Shown here: piece by piece, positions 54,054-62,814 of the stretch | How the letters are laid out: every line of letters starts with the position of its first letter | How positions within the stretch are numbered: the stretch's first letter is position 1 | From: Sediminibacterium ginsengisoli | Lineage (GTDB): Bacteria; Bacteroidota; Bacteroidia; Chitinophagales; Chitinophagaceae | Length of the DNA: 64,000 nucleotides | Direction: 5' to 3' | Assembly (NCBI GenBank): GCA_945865545.1 | Contig: CAMBEQ010000010.1 | Coordinates: 1 to 64,000 of the forward strand | Program-made: the position numbers and the translations under genes | The notes under the pieces: model-generated | The model's database searches: none | What the model saw: the letters and a program-made list of their open reading frames with translations, nothing else | What the model was told of the DNA's origin: nothing

Positions 54054-55202
54054 TTAATTTACCCTTCTCCCCTTCCAAGTATAGGTTTTTACTTGCCCAA
54101 AAAGACCGGCCAAAATGGTATAAAGAATATGAAGGGGTTGGTATAAAACAAAGTAGCGTAATTGGGATTGTAAATTGTAAAACTTAGCTACTGGATCTAA
54201 AAAATATACTTCAAAAAAGGTTTTAAACGCTAAGGCAATTAATAAACTTCCAAAATGGCCCATGAAAAGCATCCATAAAAAACTAAAATTAAAAAGATAC
54301 ACTAAAAGTAACACCCAAAAAATAGAACGGTCATCATAAAAACGGGCTTTGCTCGACCATCTAATTCTTTGCATAAAAAATTCTTTCCAGTTTTGCATGG
54401 CCTTCGTTAATACAATGGCCTCTGGATGAAATAAATAACCAATACGATTGGATAAAGTCATTTTCATTTTATGCATTAAAAACATATCATCTCCACTAGC
54501 AATCTGATCCACTCCTTGATAACCACCAACAGCAATAAAAGCCGATTTCTCAAAAGCCAAATTGGCCCCATTGCTCATAGAGTGTTTGCCAGCGCCCACT
54601 GCAGCAGCCGTAATTCCTTGTAAGGCTAAAAAATCAAGTAATTGAAATTGATTCAAAACTCCCGATTCTTTAATAAACATTACAGGTGCTGCAACAAAAA
54701 CAGGTTGGTGTTGTTCGATGTATTGATGAAATAATAACAACCAATTAGGAGGCACAATACAATCTGCATCAGTGGTCACTATCCAATTACCTTTGGCATG
54801 TAGCACGGCTTTTTCAATGGCTTTCTTTTTATAGGAACTTATTTCATTGGGTTTAAAATAATCTGCCATACTTAATAAATGTACGTTGGCATATTGCTCC
54901 TGTAATTTTTTTACAATCAAAGCAGTTTCATCTTCAGAAAAATCATCAATGACTATAATTTCAAAAAAATCAGTGGCGTAATTTTGAGCTAAAATAGATT
55001 CAACACAAGTTTTAATATTTGCAGATTCGTTACGAGCAGGTATCACCACCGAAAAAGAAGTAGGCTTTGTTACCTGATCCTTATTTAACGCAGTGCCTGC
55101 TTTAAAATAATGCAAGCTTCCAAACCAATAACGATAAGCCATTAATAAAGCAGCATACAAAATGGTTAAAATGGCTACGGTCCAATCTAAAAGAGTGTGC
55201 AT
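54054..55202 (-). CDS. Membrane-bound glycosyltransferase family 2
   Basis: 382 residues: one N-terminal transmembrane helix (about 5-25), a GT-A catalytic domain (VVIPARNESANIKTC; EIIVIDDFSEDET; TTDADCIVPPNW with the DxD; QRIRWSSKARF as the Q/RxxRW motif) and two to three C-terminal membrane helices. Such enzymes make exopolysaccharide or glycolipids. Product unknown. The last residues lie 4 nt behind a perfect promoter box when read from the start. Confidence 0.9.
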   Translation of the reverse strand: MHTLLDWTVAILTILYAALLMAYRYWFGSLHYFKAGTALNKDQVTKPTSFSVVIPARNESANIKTCVESILAQNYATDFFEIIVIDDFSEDETALIVKKLQEQYANVHLLSMADYFKPNEISSYKKKAIEKAVLHAKGNWIVTTDADCIVPPNWLLLFHQYIEQHQPVFVAAPVMFIKESGVLNQFQLLDFLALQGITAAAVGAGKHSMSNGANLAFEKSAFIAVGGYQGVDQIASGDDMFLMHKMKMTLSNRIGYLFHPEAIVLTKAMQNWKEFFMQRIRWSSKARFYDDRSIFWVLLLVYLFNFSFLWMLFMGHFGSLLIALAFKTFFEVYFLDPVAKFYNLQSQLRYFVLYQPLHILYTILAGLFGQVKTYTWKGRRVN

Positions 55203-55206
55203 GCCA

Positions 55207-55214
55207 CAAAGTTA
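55207..55214 (-). promoter_or_regulatory. -7 box (TAACTTTG) for the GT2 gene, probably leaderless
   Basis: Perfect TAnnTTTG on the minus strand, 4 nt before the ATG at 55202. Confidence 0.55.
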
Positions 55215-55301
55215 ACCGCTTTTATAAGGAAGAAATAGGATTTTTTGAATGTTTTATATAAATTGTATACCCATTCAATAGCCATTATAGACAACCAAAT
55301 T

Positions 55302-56951
55302 ATGAGTAATCAAAAGCAACATGTTTTACAAATTCATCCCAAGGACAATGTGTTGGTTGCCTTAACAAATTTGAAACAAGGCGACTCCATTGTATACCAA
55401 CAACAAACTTATCTTTTAAAAGAGGACGTTGCAGAAAAGCATAAATTTTTTATCCAACCCTTATTAAAAGGAGGGCTCATTACTATGTATGGAATAACGG
55501 TAGGTAAAATAACCGCCGAGCAGGTAGCAGTGGGCGAAAGAATGTCTGTAGAAAATACCAAACATGAAGCCGATGCCTATGCTTATAGAAACGTACACTA
55601 CCAATGGCAAGCACCCGATATAACTAAATTTAAAAACAAAACCTTTAATGGCTATCACCGCAGTGATGATAAAGTAGGTACTGCTAACTATTGGCTATTT
55701 ATTCCAACGGTATTTTGTGAGAATAGAAATTTAGATGTAATCAAAGAAGCCTTACATTATGCATTGGGCTATACCATTACCGATAAGTACAAAGCATTTG
55801 CAGAACAGGTGGTAAACAATATAGGTCATGAAAAAAATATATTGTTAGATGAGCAAACGGCTCATGCACCCCAACACAAAAGAGTTTTTAAAAACATAGA
55901 TGGTATCAAATTTTTAAATCATAACGGCGGATGTGGTGGTACCAGGCAAGACTCTGCCACCTTAAGTGATTTATTGGCTGCCTATGCCGATCATCCCAAT
56001 GTAGCTGGCATTACCATGTTAAGCTTAGGCTGTCAACATTTACAAATAGATGATTTTAAGAATGATATCAAAACAAGAAATCCAAAATTCAATAAACCAT
56101 TACTCGTATTTGAACAACAACAATCACAAAGTGAAGAGCAATTAATTAAGTCAGCCATACAATCTACCATAAAAGAATTAATTGAAGTCAATAAAATTGA
56201 AAGAAAAGCAGCGCCCTTAAGTAAATTATGCATTGGTGTAAAATGCGGAGGAAGCGATGGCTTTAGTGGCATATCTGCCAACCCCGCAGTGGGCCATGCA
56301 GCAGATTTATTGGTGGCATTAGGAGGCCAAATATTATTAGCAGAATTTCCAGAGCTCTGTGGTGCAGAACAAGAATTAATAGATAGATGTGTAGATGAAC
56401 CAACAGCCACTAAGTTTATTCGATTGATGGAGGATTATAATAAAATGGCCCATGCTGTAGGTAGTGGATTTCATATGAACCCTTCCCCTGGTAATATTAA
56501 AGACGGTCTTATTACGGATGCCATCAAAAGTGCAGGTGCTTGTAAAAAAGGAGGCACTGCTCCAGTAGTGGATGTATTGGATTACACCGAACCAGCTACC
56601 AAAGCGGGTTTGAGCCTGGTGTGTACTCCCGGCAATGATGTCGAAGCCACCACAGGTAAAGCAGCAAGTGGGGCCACTTTAATTTTATTTACGACTGGTT
56701 TAGGTACACCAACAGGCAATCCAGTTTGTCCAGTAATTAAAATAGCTACCAATACCAAGCTGGCTAATAAAATGTCAGACATTATAGATATCAATACAGG
56801 CGATATCATTGATGGTATTAAAACCATCGAACAAATGGGAGAAGAAATTTTAGAATATTGTATTGTGGCTGCTAGTGGAGAAGTGATTCCCAAAGCAGTC
56901 CAATTGCAACAGGACGATTTCATTCCATGGAAAAGAGGTGTATCCTTATAA
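55302..56951 (+). CDS. UxaA/altronate dehydratase family protein (predicted L-fuconate dehydratase)
   Basis: 549 residues from the ATG at 55302; the TTG at 55245 is rejected. N-terminal SAF domain (IHPKDNVLVALTNLKQGDSI), then the altronate/galactarate dehydratase core: FIPTVFCENRNLDVI, HNGGCGGTRQDS, LGCQHLQIDD, KCGGSDGFSGISANPAVG. The family dehydrates sugar acids to 2-keto-3-deoxy acids. In this operon, with two dehydrogenases, a lactonase and a diketo-acid hydrolase, the likely substrate is L-fuconate or a related 6-deoxy acid. A plain altronate dehydratase is the alternative. Confidence 0.92.
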   Translation: MSNQKQHVLQIHPKDNVLVALTNLKQGDSIVYQQQTYLLKEDVAEKHKFFIQPLLKGGLITMYGITVGKITAEQVAVGERMSVENTKHEADAYAYRNVHYQWQAPDITKFKNKTFNGYHRSDDKVGTANYWLFIPTVFCENRNLDVIKEALHYALGYTITDKYKAFAEQVVNNIGHEKNILLDEQTAHAPQHKRVFKNIDGIKFLNHNGGCGGTRQDSATLSDLLAAYADHPNVAGITMLSLGCQHLQIDDFKNDIKTRNPKFNKPLLVFEQQQSQSEEQLIKSAIQSTIKELIEVNKIERKAAPLSKLCIGVKCGGSDGFSGISANPAVGHAADLLVALGGQILLAEFPELCGAEQELIDRCVDEPTATKFIRLMEDYNKMAHAVGSGFHMNPSPGNIKDGLITDAIKSAGACKKGGTAPVVDVLDYTEPATKAGLSLVCTPGNDVEATTGKAASGATLILFTTGLGTPTGNPVCPVIKIATNTKLANKMSDIIDINTGDIIDGIKTIEQMGEEILEYCIVAASGEVIPKAVQLQQDDFIPWKRGVSL

Positions 56952-56969
56952 AAATAAAAATGAAACAAT

Positions 56970-57734
56970 ATGTTTTTACTAAATAATAAAACAGCAGTAG
57001 TAACAGGAGGCGGAAGTGGTATTGGAAAAGAAGTTTGTATAGTTTTGGCACAACAGGGTGCCACTGTTTATGTATTAGATGTAAATAAAGAGCAAGCTGA
57101 AGCAACGGTACAACAAATTGAAAAAAATGCAGGACAAGCAAAAGCTATTGCCATTGATGTGACTGATCAAGCAGCTATGAAAAAAACCTATGAAGCCATT
57201 GGAAGTATACATATCATGGTTAACTGTGCTGGCATATCTCATATAGGTAATGCCATTAATACGGGCCAAGAAGATTTTGAAAAAATATTTAACGTAAATG
57301 TAAAAGGAGTGTACAATAGTTTGCATGTTGGCATTCCAGTCATGCAAAAATCGGGAGGGGGTGCTATTGTAAACATAAGTTCGGTGGTAGCTAAAGTAGG
57401 TATATCCGATCGTTTTGCTTATGGTATGAGCAAGGGTGCAGTACATGCCATGACATTAAGTGTAGCCAAAGATTTTATTAAAGAAGGTATTAGGTGTAAT
57501 AGTATTTCACCAGGCAGAGTGCACACACCATTTGTAGATGGGTTCTTAAAAAAGAATTACCCAGGTAAAGAAACAGAGATGTTTGAAAAATTATCTAAAA
57601 CACAACCAATTGGAAGAATGGGCAAGCCCATTGAGATTGCGCATCAGGTTTTGTATTTATGCAGTGATGAAGCAGGTTTTATAACAGGAAGCGATTATTG
57701 TATAGATGGAGGATTTACTACTTTAAATAGTTAA
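56970..57734 (+). CDS. SDR dehydrogenase (predicted 2-keto-3-deoxy-L-fuconate dehydrogenase)
   Basis: 254-residue short-chain dehydrogenase. Cofactor motif VTGGGSGIGKEV (TGxxxGIG), NCAGIS, catalytic Ser in NISSVV and YGMSK (YxxxK). Followed by SPGRVHTPFVDGF. Second in the operon, 18 bp after the dehydratase and 19 bp before the hydrolase, matching the step that oxidises the 2-keto-3-deoxy acid to the 2,4-diketo acid. Confidence 0.93.
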   Translation: MFLLNNKTAVVTGGGSGIGKEVCIVLAQQGATVYVLDVNKEQAEATVQQIEKNAGQAKAIAIDVTDQAAMKKTYEAIGSIHIMVNCAGISHIGNAINTGQEDFEKIFNVNVKGVYNSLHVGIPVMQKSGGGAIVNISSVVAKVGISDRFAYGMSKGAVHAMTLSVAKDFIKEGIRCNSISPGRVHTPFVDGFLKKNYPGKETEMFEKLSKTQPIGRMGKPIEIAHQVLYLCSDEAGFITGSDYCIDGGFTTLNS

Positions 57735-57753
57735 GCAATAAAAAATAGATAAA

Positions 57754-58602
57754 ATGAAATTAATAAGATTCGGAAAAGAGGGACAAGAAAAACCAGGCCT
57801 ACATATAAACGGGACCAACTATGATGTAAGTGCATATATAAAAGATTACGATGAAAGTTTTTTCGCCCACCAAGGTTTGGATAAATTAGCAGAAGTAGTA
57901 GCCAAAGAAAAATTGACACCCATTAGCAGTATGGAAAGAATGGGAGCTGCAGTAGCAAGGCCTTCAAAAATTTTATGCATTGGATTAAATTATGCCAAGC
58001 ACGCTAAAGAAACAGGAGCGGCCATTCCAACGGAGCCTATTTTGTTTATGAAATCTACTAGTTCTTTAAATGGTCCATTTGACAATATCATTATTCCAAA
58101 AAATTCAGAAAAAACAGATTGGGAAGTAGAGTTGGCGGTAGTCATTGGTAAAAAAGCAAGTTATGTAACAGAAGCAGCTGCGATGGATTATGTAGCAGGA
58201 TATGTACTACACAATGATGTAAGCGAAAGGGCTTTTCAATTAGAACGCGGTGGCACCTGGGACAAAGGAAAAGGTTGCGATAGCTTTGCACCACTAGGAC
58301 CCTGGATGGTTACTAAAGATGAAATTGCGAATCCGCATAATTTAAGATTGTGGTTAAGTTTAAATGGAAAAATAATGCAAGACAGCAATACCGATGATTT
58401 AATTTTTAATATACCACAACTTATTTCCTACTGCAGTCATTTTATGACCTTATTACCAGGCGATGTAATAAGTACGGGAACCCCTGCTGGTGTTGGCTTA
58501 GGCTTTAGTCCCAATATTTATTTAAAACCAGGCGATGTAGTTGAATTAGGCATAGACGGGTTAGGCACAAGTAAACAAACCGTAGTTGCTTATCAACCAT
58601 AA
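57754..58602 (+). CDS. Fumarylacetoacetate hydrolase family protein (predicted 2,4-diketo-3-deoxy-L-fuconate hydrolase)
   Basis: 282 residues. FAH fold with an N-terminal cap; GLNYAKHAKETG, the metal-binding WEVELAVVIGK (ExE) and NDVSERAFQ (Asp), and the C-terminal STGTPAGVGLGFSPN with LKPGDVVELGIDGLG. Splits a 2,4-diketo acid to pyruvate and lactate in the fucose route. 12 bp before the amidohydrolase. Other FAH substrates cannot be excluded. Confidence 0.93.
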   Translation: MKLIRFGKEGQEKPGLHINGTNYDVSAYIKDYDESFFAHQGLDKLAEVVAKEKLTPISSMERMGAAVARPSKILCIGLNYAKHAKETGAAIPTEPILFMKSTSSLNGPFDNIIIPKNSEKTDWEVELAVVIGKKASYVTEAAAMDYVAGYVLHNDVSERAFQLERGGTWDKGKGCDSFAPLGPWMVTKDEIANPHNLRLWLSLNGKIMQDSNTDDLIFNIPQLISYCSHFMTLLPGDVISTGTPAGVGLGFSPNIYLKPGDVVELGIDGLGTSKQTVVAYQP

Positions 58603-58614
58603 GAATTAGAAAGT

Positions 58615-59442
58615 ATGAAAATAATTGACACCCATCAACACTTTTGGAAATACGATGCCACAAGACATGATTGGATCAATGAAGACATGAGGGCCATTAG
58701 AAAAGATTTTTTACCAGAACAATTAGCTCCTCTATTAAAGGAAAATAATGTAGAAGGATGTGTTAGTGTGCAAGTAGATCAAACGACTGAGGAAACAGAT
58801 TTTTTATTGGCGCTGGCCAAAGAGCATTCATTTATACAAGGTGTAGTGGGCTGGGTAGATTTGCGGTCATCCAATTTAGAAGATACATTAGAAAATTATA
58901 GGGATGCAAAAGCGCTCAAAGGATTTAGACATATTATACAAGGACAAGCAGCCGGGTTTATGTTGCAGCCAAATTTAATTCAAGGCTTAAAAAAATTAGC
59001 CGCGCGGAATTATACCTATGATTTATTAATTTATGCGCATCAACTAAAAGAAGCCAATGAATTAATTAAACAAGTAACTGAACTACCTATTGTAATAGAT
59101 CATGTGGCCAAACCCAATATTAAAAATAGCGAGATCGAAGAATGGAAAAAAGAAATCACTGCCCTTGCAAAATATTCAAATGTATATTGTAAAATAAGTG
59201 GCATGGCCACAGAAGCCAACTGGGAAACCTGGACCATGGCTAATTTACAGCCTTATTTAGATACGGTGGTGGAGGCGTTCGGAACCGAAAGAATTATGTT
59301 TGGAAGCGATTGGCCGGTATGTTTGGTCGCTACTTCTTATGCAAAATGGTTAAATGGAGTACAAAACTATTTCAATACTTTTAGTAGCACAGAACAAGAA
59401 TCAATTTTTGCTGGCAATGCAATAAAATTTTATAAACTTTAA
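58615..59442 (+). CDS. Amidohydrolase-2 family lactonase (predicted L-fuconolactone hydrolase)
   Basis: 275-residue TIM-barrel amidohydrolase. Metal/catalytic residues: IIDTHQHFWKYD (HxH), FRHIIQGQ, VIDHVAKP and the C-terminal FGSDWPVC (Asp). L-fuconolactonases share exactly this N-terminus (DTHQHFW). It hydrolyses the lactone made by the sugar dehydrogenase. 12 bp after the hydrolase gene and 3 bp before the SDR, so it sits in one operon. Confidence 0.93.
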   Translation: MKIIDTHQHFWKYDATRHDWINEDMRAIRKDFLPEQLAPLLKENNVEGCVSVQVDQTTEETDFLLALAKEHSFIQGVVGWVDLRSSNLEDTLENYRDAKALKGFRHIIQGQAAGFMLQPNLIQGLKKLAARNYTYDLLIYAHQLKEANELIKQVTELPIVIDHVAKPNIKNSEIEEWKKEITALAKYSNVYCKISGMATEANWETWTMANLQPYLDTVVEAFGTERIMFGSDWPVCLVATSYAKWLNGVQNYFNTFSSTEQESIFAGNAIKFYKL

Positions 59443-59445
59443 ATT

Positions 59446-60228
59446 ATGGACTTACAACTTCAAGGAAAAATAATTATCGTATCCGGTGGTGCAAGAGGTA
59501 TTGGCGAAGGTATTACCAATATACTCGCAGCAGAAGGCGCTATACCAATTATCATAGGAAGAAGCGAAGAGCATAATATGGCATTGGTTAAAGCCATTCA
59601 ACAAAAAGGTGATCAAGCCGATCAGGTAGTCGCAGAACTCACCAATCCAACTGAATGCGAAAATGCCATCAAAAAAATTATCACTAAACACGGTACTATT
59701 GATGGATTAGTGAATAACGCTGGAGAAAATGATAGCATCGGTTTAGAAAAAGGCAATTATGAATTGTTTATGAAAAGCCTGCATAAAAATGTGGTGCACT
59801 ATTATTTATTGGCACATCATGCACTACCCTATTTAATAAAATCAAAAGGCAATATTGTCAACATCAGTTCAAAGACTGCCGAAACTGGACAAGGCGGCAC
59901 TTCTGCTTATGCTGCTGCCAATGGAGGACGCAATGCACTCACCAGAGAATGGGCAGTTGAATTATTAAAGTATGGTATTCGTGTAAATTCAGTCATTGTT
60001 GCGGAATGTTATACTCCATTGTATGAAAGGTGGATACAAACCTTACCCAATCCAGCAGAAAAATTAAAATCTATCCAAGATAAAATTCCATTGGGCAATC
60101 GTTTCACCACCAAAGAAGAAATAGCCAATACCGTTGCTTTTTTACTATCTGAAAAATCAAGCCATACCACAGGGCAGTTATTGTATGTGGATGGCGGTTA
60201 TGTCCATTTAGACAGGGCTTTGGAATAG
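59446..60228 (+). CDS. SDR dehydrogenase (predicted L-fucose dehydrogenase) with altered YxxxK motif
   Basis: 260-residue SDR. Cofactor motif SGGARGIGEGI, NNAGEND, and NISSKT. The catalytic motif reads Y155-A-A-A-N159 (YAAAN) instead of YxxxK: codon AAT at 59920-59922, a single base away from AAA or AAG. The following ALTREWAVELLKYGIRVNS and AECYTPLYERWI match sugar (fucose/rhamnose-type) dehydrogenases. By position it oxidises the sugar to its lactone, step one of the pathway. Activity is uncertain because of N159. Confidence 0.88.
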   Translation: MDLQLQGKIIIVSGGARGIGEGITNILAAEGAIPIIIGRSEEHNMALVKAIQQKGDQADQVVAELTNPTECENAIKKIITKHGTIDGLVNNAGENDSIGLEKGNYELFMKSLHKNVVHYYLLAHHALPYLIKSKGNIVNISSKTAETGQGGTSAYAAANGGRNALTREWAVELLKYGIRVNSVIVAECYTPLYERWIQTLPNPAEKLKSIQDKIPLGNRFTTKEEIANTVAFLLSEKSSHTTGQLLYVDGGYVHLDRALE

Positions 60229-60262
60229 AATTGGCATAATTAACCCCATTTTAGCCCCTTTT

Positions 60263-60278
60263 CATTTTGAGCAAAATG
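60263..60278. repeat. 16-bp inverted repeat after the sugar-oxidation operon
   Basis: CATTTT-GAGC-AAAATG, 35 nt past the last stop. A/T-rich stem with no T-tract; it could be a weak terminator or protein-binding site. Confidence 0.4.
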
Positions 60279-60373
60279 ACCCATTTTTAAGCAAAAACAG
60301 GTCAAATTATAATAAAATGGACAAAAAAGTCCAAATTATTAGCCAAATCAACAAAATTGGTTGTACTTTTATA

Positions 60374-60389
60374 TTAGTTGCATAACTAA
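60374..60389. promoter_or_regulatory. Putative MarR operator (TTAGTT-GCAT-AACTAA)
   Basis: Perfect inverted repeat with 6-bp arms around a 4-bp centre, just before the MarR ATG at 60394. It overlaps the leader behind TACTTTT (60364-60370), a partial -7 box. The TAGTTGCATAACTA core resembles known MarR-family operators, so autoregulation is likely. Confidence 0.6.
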
Positions 60390-60393
60390 CTAT

Positions 60394-60849
60394 ATGTCAA
60401 ACAACCAATTCAAAAGAGGAGAACTCTACAGCGTCATTAATGGCATGGCCACCACGGCTGTTGCCCGAAGATTACAAAAGAATTTTAGAAACGCAGGACT
60501 CGATATCACTATTGAGCAATGGTCTGTTTTATATCATTTATGGAAAGAAGATGGGCTCAGTCAATTAGAACTGGGCAATAGAACTTTTAGAGATAAAGCA
60601 AGTACTACCCGACTCATTGACAATTTAGAAAAACAAGAATTAGTCATTCGAGTGGCTAGTAAGGATGACCGAAGAATTAATTTGGTTTACTTAACTGATA
60701 TCGCAAAACCTTTGCAGCAAATTACTTATGAATTGGCCAATCAAACCATGAATGAAGCCTTATTAAATATCAATAAGGAAGAAATTGAAATAGTTAAAAA
60801 TGTTTTTCAACGTGTGTATGATAATTTAATGAGCAAAGACTTAAGCTAA
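60394..60849 (+). CDS. MarR-family transcriptional regulator
   Basis: 151 residues from the ATG at 60394; the TTG at 60361 is upstream of the operator and rejected. Winged helix-turn-helix: ITIEQWSVLYHLWKEDGLSQ, ELGNRTFRDKASTTRLIDNL and the wing VASKDDRRINLVYLT (the DxR motif). Typically releases DNA on binding a small acid, phenolic or CoA ester. It precedes an acyl-CoA dehydrogenase gene by 71 bp, so it may regulate that gene, itself, or the upstream sugar operon. Confidence 0.92.
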   Translation: MSNNQFKRGELYSVINGMATTAVARRLQKNFRNAGLDITIEQWSVLYHLWKEDGLSQLELGNRTFRDKASTTRLIDNLEKQELVIRVASKDDRRINLVYLTDIAKPLQQITYELANQTMNEALLNINKEEIEIVKNVFQRVYDNLMSKDLS

Positions 60850-60920
60850 GTCCTACAATAAAAATCAAGAAACAGATTCAATAGATAAAAAATAGAACTA
60901 TCATTTTATAAATAATTTTT

Positions 60921-62705
60921 ATGGAAACTACTAAAACAGTAATTAAAGGTGGGGAATGGATTATCAAAGAAGTAAATGCCGAAGACATTTTTATTCCTGA
61001 GCAATTTAATGAGGAGCAAATTATGGTACGCGATATGTGTACTCAATTTGTAGACACAGAAGTATTGCCAGTGGTAGACCGAATTGATAAATTGGAGCCA
61101 GGCTTAATGCCTTCTCTGTTAGAAAAAGCAGGCGCACTGGGCTTATTAGGCATTACCGTACCCGAAGCTTACGGCGGATTGGGAAAAGACTTTGTCACTT
61201 CCGTAATTGTTGCCGAATATTTAGGCGCGGGTTATTCTTTCTCTGTAGCCAATGCTGCGCATTCAGGAATTGGTACTTTACCTATTTTATATTTTGGAAC
61301 AGAAGCGCAAAGATTAAAATATGTACCGAAGTTGGCATCAGGTGAATATAAAGGTTCTTATGGATTAACCGAACCTAATAGTGGCTCAGATGCATTGAGT
61401 GCAAAAACTACTGCTAAATTATCGGCCGATGGAAAGCATTATATTATCAATGGTCAAAAATGTTGGATCACTAATGGTGGTTTTGCCGATGTGTATACTG
61501 TATTTGCTAAAATTGATGGAGAACAATTTACTGCCTTCATCATTGAAAGAGGAACCGAAGGATTTACGCAAGGGCCAGAGGAACATAAGATGGGCATTAA
61601 GGGATCCTCTACTGTGCAATTGTATTTTCAAGATTGCAAAGTCCCTGTTGAAAATGTATTAGGTGAAATAGGCAAAGGACATATCATTGCCTTTAATATT
61701 TTAAATATTGGTCGATTAAAATTAGGTTCAGCCACCATCGGTGGCGCTAGAAGGGCTTTAAGCGCATCAGTTCAATATGCAAAAGCAAGAGAGCAGTTTA
61801 AATTACCCATTGTAAAATTTGGAGCCATCCGACATAAGTTAGCCGAAATGGCCATTCGTTTATGGGTGGGCGAAAGTGCATTGTACCGAGTGTCCTATAA
61901 TATAGATGAACAAGAACAAATTTTATTGGCCGCAGGTAAAACTTTATCTGAGTCCTTATTAGGAGCTGCAGAAGAATATGCTATTGAGTGTGCCATCTTA
62001 AAAGTGTTTGGAAGTGAGGTATTAGATTTTGTAGTGGATGAAGGGGTGCAAATACATGGAGGCAATGGGTACAGTGATGAGTATGCCATTTCAAAAGCGT
62101 ATCGTGATAGTCGTATCAATAGAATATATGAAGGCACTAACGAAATCAATAGGTTGTTAACTGTGGACATGGTATTGAAACGTGCTATGAAAGGTAAATT
62201 AGATTTAATGGGACCTGCTATGAATGTGCAAAAGGAATTAATGAGCATACCAGATTTTGGTAGTGGTGAAGAAACCCCATTTGCAAAAGAAAAAGAAGCC
62301 ATAGCGAATTTTAAAAAATGTATTTTAATGGTAGCAGGTGCTGCAGTACAAAAATTAATGATGACCTTAAATAAAGAACAAGAAATATTAATGAATATAG
62401 CAGATATGTCCATCATTACTTATCATGCAGAGTCGGCTTTGTTAAGACTAGAAAAATTAACTGCGATGAAAAGCGAAGCTGAGGTAACAGTGCAAGCAGA
62501 TATCGTACGTACTTATATTTATGATGCAGCCGATGCTATTAATAAAGCAGGTAAAGATGCAGTAAATGCTTTTGCTGAGGGAGATGAATTACGCATGATG
62601 AATATTGGATTAAAAAGATTCACCAAAGTAGACGCCTTTAATAGCAAAGAAGCCCGCAGAAGAATTTGCGCGCAATTGGTAGCAGACGATGGCTATAAAT
62701 TATAG
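60921..62705 (+). CDS. Acyl-CoA dehydrogenase (long C-terminal extension, VLCAD/ACAD9-like)
   Basis: 594 residues, FAD-dependent alpha,beta-dehydrogenation of an acyl-CoA. Domains: N-terminal helical, middle beta domain (YGLTEPNSGSDA, WITNGGFADVYTVFAK), C-terminal helical with the catalytic base in RIYEGTNEINRLL, and an extra helical domain of about 160 residues, as in very-long-chain enzymes. Preferred chain length not readable. Ends before a bidirectional terminator. Confidence 0.95.
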   Translation: METTKTVIKGGEWIIKEVNAEDIFIPEQFNEEQIMVRDMCTQFVDTEVLPVVDRIDKLEPGLMPSLLEKAGALGLLGITVPEAYGGLGKDFVTSVIVAEYLGAGYSFSVANAAHSGIGTLPILYFGTEAQRLKYVPKLASGEYKGSYGLTEPNSGSDALSAKTTAKLSADGKHYIINGQKCWITNGGFADVYTVFAKIDGEQFTAFIIERGTEGFTQGPEEHKMGIKGSSTVQLYFQDCKVPVENVLGEIGKGHIIAFNILNIGRLKLGSATIGGARRALSASVQYAKAREQFKLPIVKFGAIRHKLAEMAIRLWVGESALYRVSYNIDEQEQILLAAGKTLSESLLGAAEEYAIECAILKVFGSEVLDFVVDEGVQIHGGNGYSDEYAISKAYRDSRINRIYEGTNEINRLLTVDMVLKRAMKGKLDLMGPAMNVQKELMSIPDFGSGEETPFAKEKEAIANFKKCILMVAGAAVQKLMMTLNKEQEILMNIADMSIITYHAESALLRLEKLTAMKSEAEVTVQADIVRTYIYDAADAINKAGKDAVNAFAEGDELRMMNIGLKRFTKVDAFNSKEARRRICAQLVADDGYKL

Positions 62706-62746
62706 AAAATTAGGAAGTAAAAATAATAACTAGCAAGCTTCCGTAA

Positions 62747-62779
62747 AAAAGCCTCCCCCGAAATTCGTGGGAGGCTTTT
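62747..62779. terminator. Bidirectional terminator between convergent genes
   Basis: Stem AAAAGCCTCCC (62747-62757) with GGGAGGCTTTT (62769-62779). The minus strand continues into a run of six T; the plus strand into TTTTAATTT. Serves both the acyl-CoA dehydrogenase gene and the molybdopterin gene. Confidence 0.9.
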
Positions 62780-62814
62780 AATTTAATATTGAATAGGCTA
62801 TTTAAACGCTATCA

